Shown here piece after piece: positions 62,264 through 64,000 of a stretch of DNA of 64,000 nt (its first letter is position 1; every line of letters starts with the position of its first letter). The DNA lies in NCBI RefSeq assembly GCF_026013615.1, contig NZ_JAPDPI010000029.1, forward strand, positions 1-64,000, given 5' to 3'. The stretch comes from Plebeiibacterium marinum (GTDB lineage: Bacteria; Bacteroidota; Bacteroidia; Bacteroidales; Marinilabiliaceae). The notes beneath the pieces are model-generated. The model made no database searches and had not been told where the DNA came from. It saw only the letters and a program-made list of their open reading frames with translations. The translations under genes and the position numbers were made by a program.

Positions 62264-63826
62264 ATGAGTGGTGGAAATTGTCCAGAAACCCCCAGGCAGA
62301 AAATGATCGGAATGATGTACCTCTTCCTTACAGCAATGCTTGCATTGAATGTATCAGGAGAGTTACTTCAGGCTTTTAAATCTATGGATGAAGGTTTTGT
62401 ACAAACCAGGGAAACTGTAGAAAGAAAGAATCATGTTTTATATGGGCAGTTTAAGGCTGCCAATTCTAATAATCCGGGAAAAGCTGGTGCTGCCTGGAAT
62501 GAAGCTAATGTAATAAAAGATGCTGCTGATAGTTTAGTAAACCATATTCAGGATCTAAAAGTATTGATCGTTCAAACAGCTGATGGTCCTGAGGCTACAC
62601 CAAGTAATTATACTTCAGGTAGTAATCAGGATATTGCTCCTCAGATAATGATTACTGAAAAAAATGCAGAGCGCAGCAAGGAGTTAAAAAGAAGGATCAA
62701 TGAATATAAGGATGTGCTATTGAAATATTTAGATGAGAATAATCCTAATGATACTACTTTTATTTCTGCATATACAAGTATTTTTAATACGGATCCAATT
62801 AAGGGAGAAAAGGATGTTGAAAAGTCGTGGGAATCTACTAAGTTTGAACATGTTCCTTTATCTGCATCTCTTGCTTATTTAAGTAAAATTCAGGGAGATG
62901 TAAGAAATGCGGAAACCGATATGGTAGCTAATCTTTACGCGGGTATTGATAAAGACTCCTATAAGTTTACGGATATGATGTCAGTGGTAAAACCTTTTAA
63001 AACTACTGTTTTAGAAGGGGAGACTTATAAGGCTGAGCTTTATATGGCAGCATATGACCCTAATATTGTGCCGGAGATTGAAATTGATGGTAAAAGATTA
63101 ACTGAGGTTTCTGATGGAAAAGGAATTTTAGAATTGAAAAAGCCAGTAGGTGAACATAAGTGGAGTGGTTATATAAAAATGCCTACCCCCGATGGTTCAG
63201 ATTTAATTCCATGGCCTGTTGAAGGTGAATTTCAGGTAGTGAAGCCAAATGCCGTTATTTCTCCTACAAAAATGAATGTTTTTTATGAAGCTCTTGAAAA
63301 TCCTGTGGATATTTCAGTTCCCGGGGTAGCCAGTGATAAGTTGGATATTCGGATGACAAATGTGTCGAAGAAGAAAAAAGGAGCAGGTTATATAGTAACA
63401 CCACAGGCTGGGTCAGCAGGAAAAAGATCGATAATTTCGGTATATGCTACTATTGATGGTAAATCAAAATTTATTGGGAAACAAGAATTTCGTATCAAAC
63501 GGGTTCCTGATCCGATACCTGTAGTTGCCGGAAAAAGTGGAGGGAAAATATCAAAAAATTTGCTGGCAGCTCAGAAAGCTGTTTTTGCAGAAATGAAAGA
63601 TTTTGATTTTGAGTTGAAATATGATGTCACAAGATTTACGGTTTCTGTTTTAAAAGGTGGATATATTGTGGATGCCATTTCTAAGAGCAATATATTTACA
63701 GATGAACAGAAAGATCTTATCTCAACTATGAATAGAGGACAAAAAGTACAAATTGAGGATATACGGGCTAAGGGTCCTGATGGCAGAACCAGGAGTCTCG
63801 GAACAATTACATTTGTATTAGACTAG
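62264..63826 (+). CDS. gldM: T9SS motor protein GldM/PorM
   Basis: 520 aa. One membrane helix near the N-terminus (about 14-33, with MYLFLTAMLALNVS), then a long periplasmic part of four domains. It spans the periplasm and transmits motion from GldL to the GldK-GldN ring. The sequence near the start, NCPETPRQKMIGMMYL, is the recognisable family beginning. 40 bases after gldL. Confidence 0.95.
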   Translation: MSGGNCPETPRQKMIGMMYLFLTAMLALNVSGELLQAFKSMDEGFVQTRETVERKNHVLYGQFKAANSNNPGKAGAAWNEANVIKDAADSLVNHIQDLKVLIVQTADGPEATPSNYTSGSNQDIAPQIMITEKNAERSKELKRRINEYKDVLLKYLDENNPNDTTFISAYTSIFNTDPIKGEKDVEKSWESTKFEHVPLSASLAYLSKIQGDVRNAETDMVANLYAGIDKDSYKFTDMMSVVKPFKTTVLEGETYKAELYMAAYDPNIVPEIEIDGKRLTEVSDGKGILELKKPVGEHKWSGYIKMPTPDGSDLIPWPVEGEFQVVKPNAVISPTKMNVFYEALENPVDISVPGVASDKLDIRMTNVSKKKKGAGYIVTPQAGSAGKRSIISVYATIDGKSKFIGKQEFRIKRVPDPIPVVAGKSGGKISKNLLAAQKAVFAEMKDFDFELKYDVTRFTVSVLKGGYIVDAISKSNIFTDEQKDLISTMNRGQKVQIEDIRAKGPDGRTRSLGTITFVLD

Positions 63827-63871
63827 TAATATAATTGACAAAAAAATCTGAAAAGATAAAAAACAACAATA

Positions 63872-64000
63872 ATGAAAAAGTTATTCTTCTTGTTAATTCT
63901 AACTGTGTTATTGGCTGCAGGTAATAAATCTGTAGAAGCACAGAATGTATTGGATGGAATCTATCCTAAAGAGCATGTTTTAAATCGTAAGCCTATTCCG
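63872..64000 (+). CDS. gldN: T9SS ring protein GldN/PorN, 5' part
   Basis: Cut by the window end after 43 codons. Signal peptide (1-24, ending VEAQ), then NVLDGIYPKEHVLNRKPIP, which is the conserved start of mature GldN. It completes porP-gldK-gldL-gldM-gldN and partners GldK in the periplasmic ring. Only the N-terminus can be judged. Confidence 0.88.
   Translation, partial: MKKLFFLLILTVLLAAGNKSVEAQNVLDGIYPKEHVLNRKPIP

Overview
The window comes from a member of the Bacteroidota, most likely class Bacteroidia in or near the Marinilabiliales. The order is an inference from overall protein resemblance. Direct support for the phylum comes from several features: a type IX secretion (T9SS) core cluster porP-gldK-gldL-gldM-gldN at the right end, a secreted protein with a T9SS type A sorting tail, genes preceded by the Bacteroidota -7 box TAnnTTTG rather than by Shine-Dalgarno sequences, and families typical of the group (DUF4271 beside hemD, DUF4954 beside glmS, a short GlgA-like protein divergent from panCD). 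The DNA is AT-rich. I found no tRNA, rRNA, CRISPR array, insertion sequence, phage or plasmid gene. It reads as a continuous stretch of chromosome with mostly core genes.

Layout. 0.1-2.0 kb: a twin-domain ABC ATPase with one intact composite ATP site, and a small outer-membrane barrel protein. 2.3-5.8 kb (+): a compact operon of three poorly known proteins, a membrane-anchored thioredoxin and dusB. 5.8-8.2 kb (-): rbfA, a methyltransferase and a LolC/E-type permease. 8.3-12.5 kb (-): rnpA-yidD, DUF4271-hemD and yccF-DUF417-LOG. 12.8-15.5 kb (+): a T9SS cargo protein with BNR-type repeats and a small Cys-motif membrane protein. 15.6-25.1 kb (-): ilvE, typA, a methyltransferase, an SPFH protein, a TtcA-family enzyme and the ribosomal operon rplM-rpsI-rpsB-tsf, which has a clear promoter and a leader of about 150 nt. 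25.3-26.3 kb (+): guanine deaminase and 3-methyladenine glycosylase. 26.3-29.1 kb (-): a LytTR regulator with a TPR histidine kinase. 29.3-36.3 kb (+): an operon of a propeller lipoprotein, a 1232-aa phosphoesterase/CotH-like/beta-barrel fusion, and pbpC. 36.4-40.6 kb (-): a Spy-like protein, two glycosyltransferases and nadB. 40.9-48.9 kb: glyQS (+), then a secreted thioredoxin/TPR protein, glmS, DUF4954 and a GlgA-like half-protein (-). 49.2-52.4 kb (+): panC-panD, rfaE2 and radA. 52.5-54.8 kb (-): PBP1A. 55.1-64.0 kb (+): topA, an arginase-fold protein lacking its metal ligands, and the T9SS cluster, which runs off the end inside gldN.

Most genes serve translation (rplM, rpsI, rpsB, tsf, typA, glyQS, rbfA, dusB, rnpA), envelope building (two bifunctional PBPs, glmS, rfaE2, yidD, the LolC/E-like permease, T9SS) and cofactors (hemD, nadB, panCD). 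The parts I consider least described are the triple-domain surface protein, the arginase-like pseudoenzyme beside the T9SS core, the GlgA half-protein that has also lost its KxGGL motif, the DUF4954-glmS pair, and the rplM leader, in which a nine-codon reading frame lies inside a hairpin.

Several starts were moved from the longest possible frame to an internal ATG (rnpA, LOG, typA, ttcA-like, the glycosyltransferase at 36936, the thioredoxin at 42715 and the GlgA-like gene). The upstream alternatives were TTG codons, or they overlapped promoters, terminators or the neighbouring gene. Gene-free stretches of 280-370 bases are described where they contain a signal. In 2021-2308, 12502-12792, 42436-42714 and 54826-55093 I saw nothing beyond the listed promoter or terminator elements, and in 12502-12792 nothing at all.
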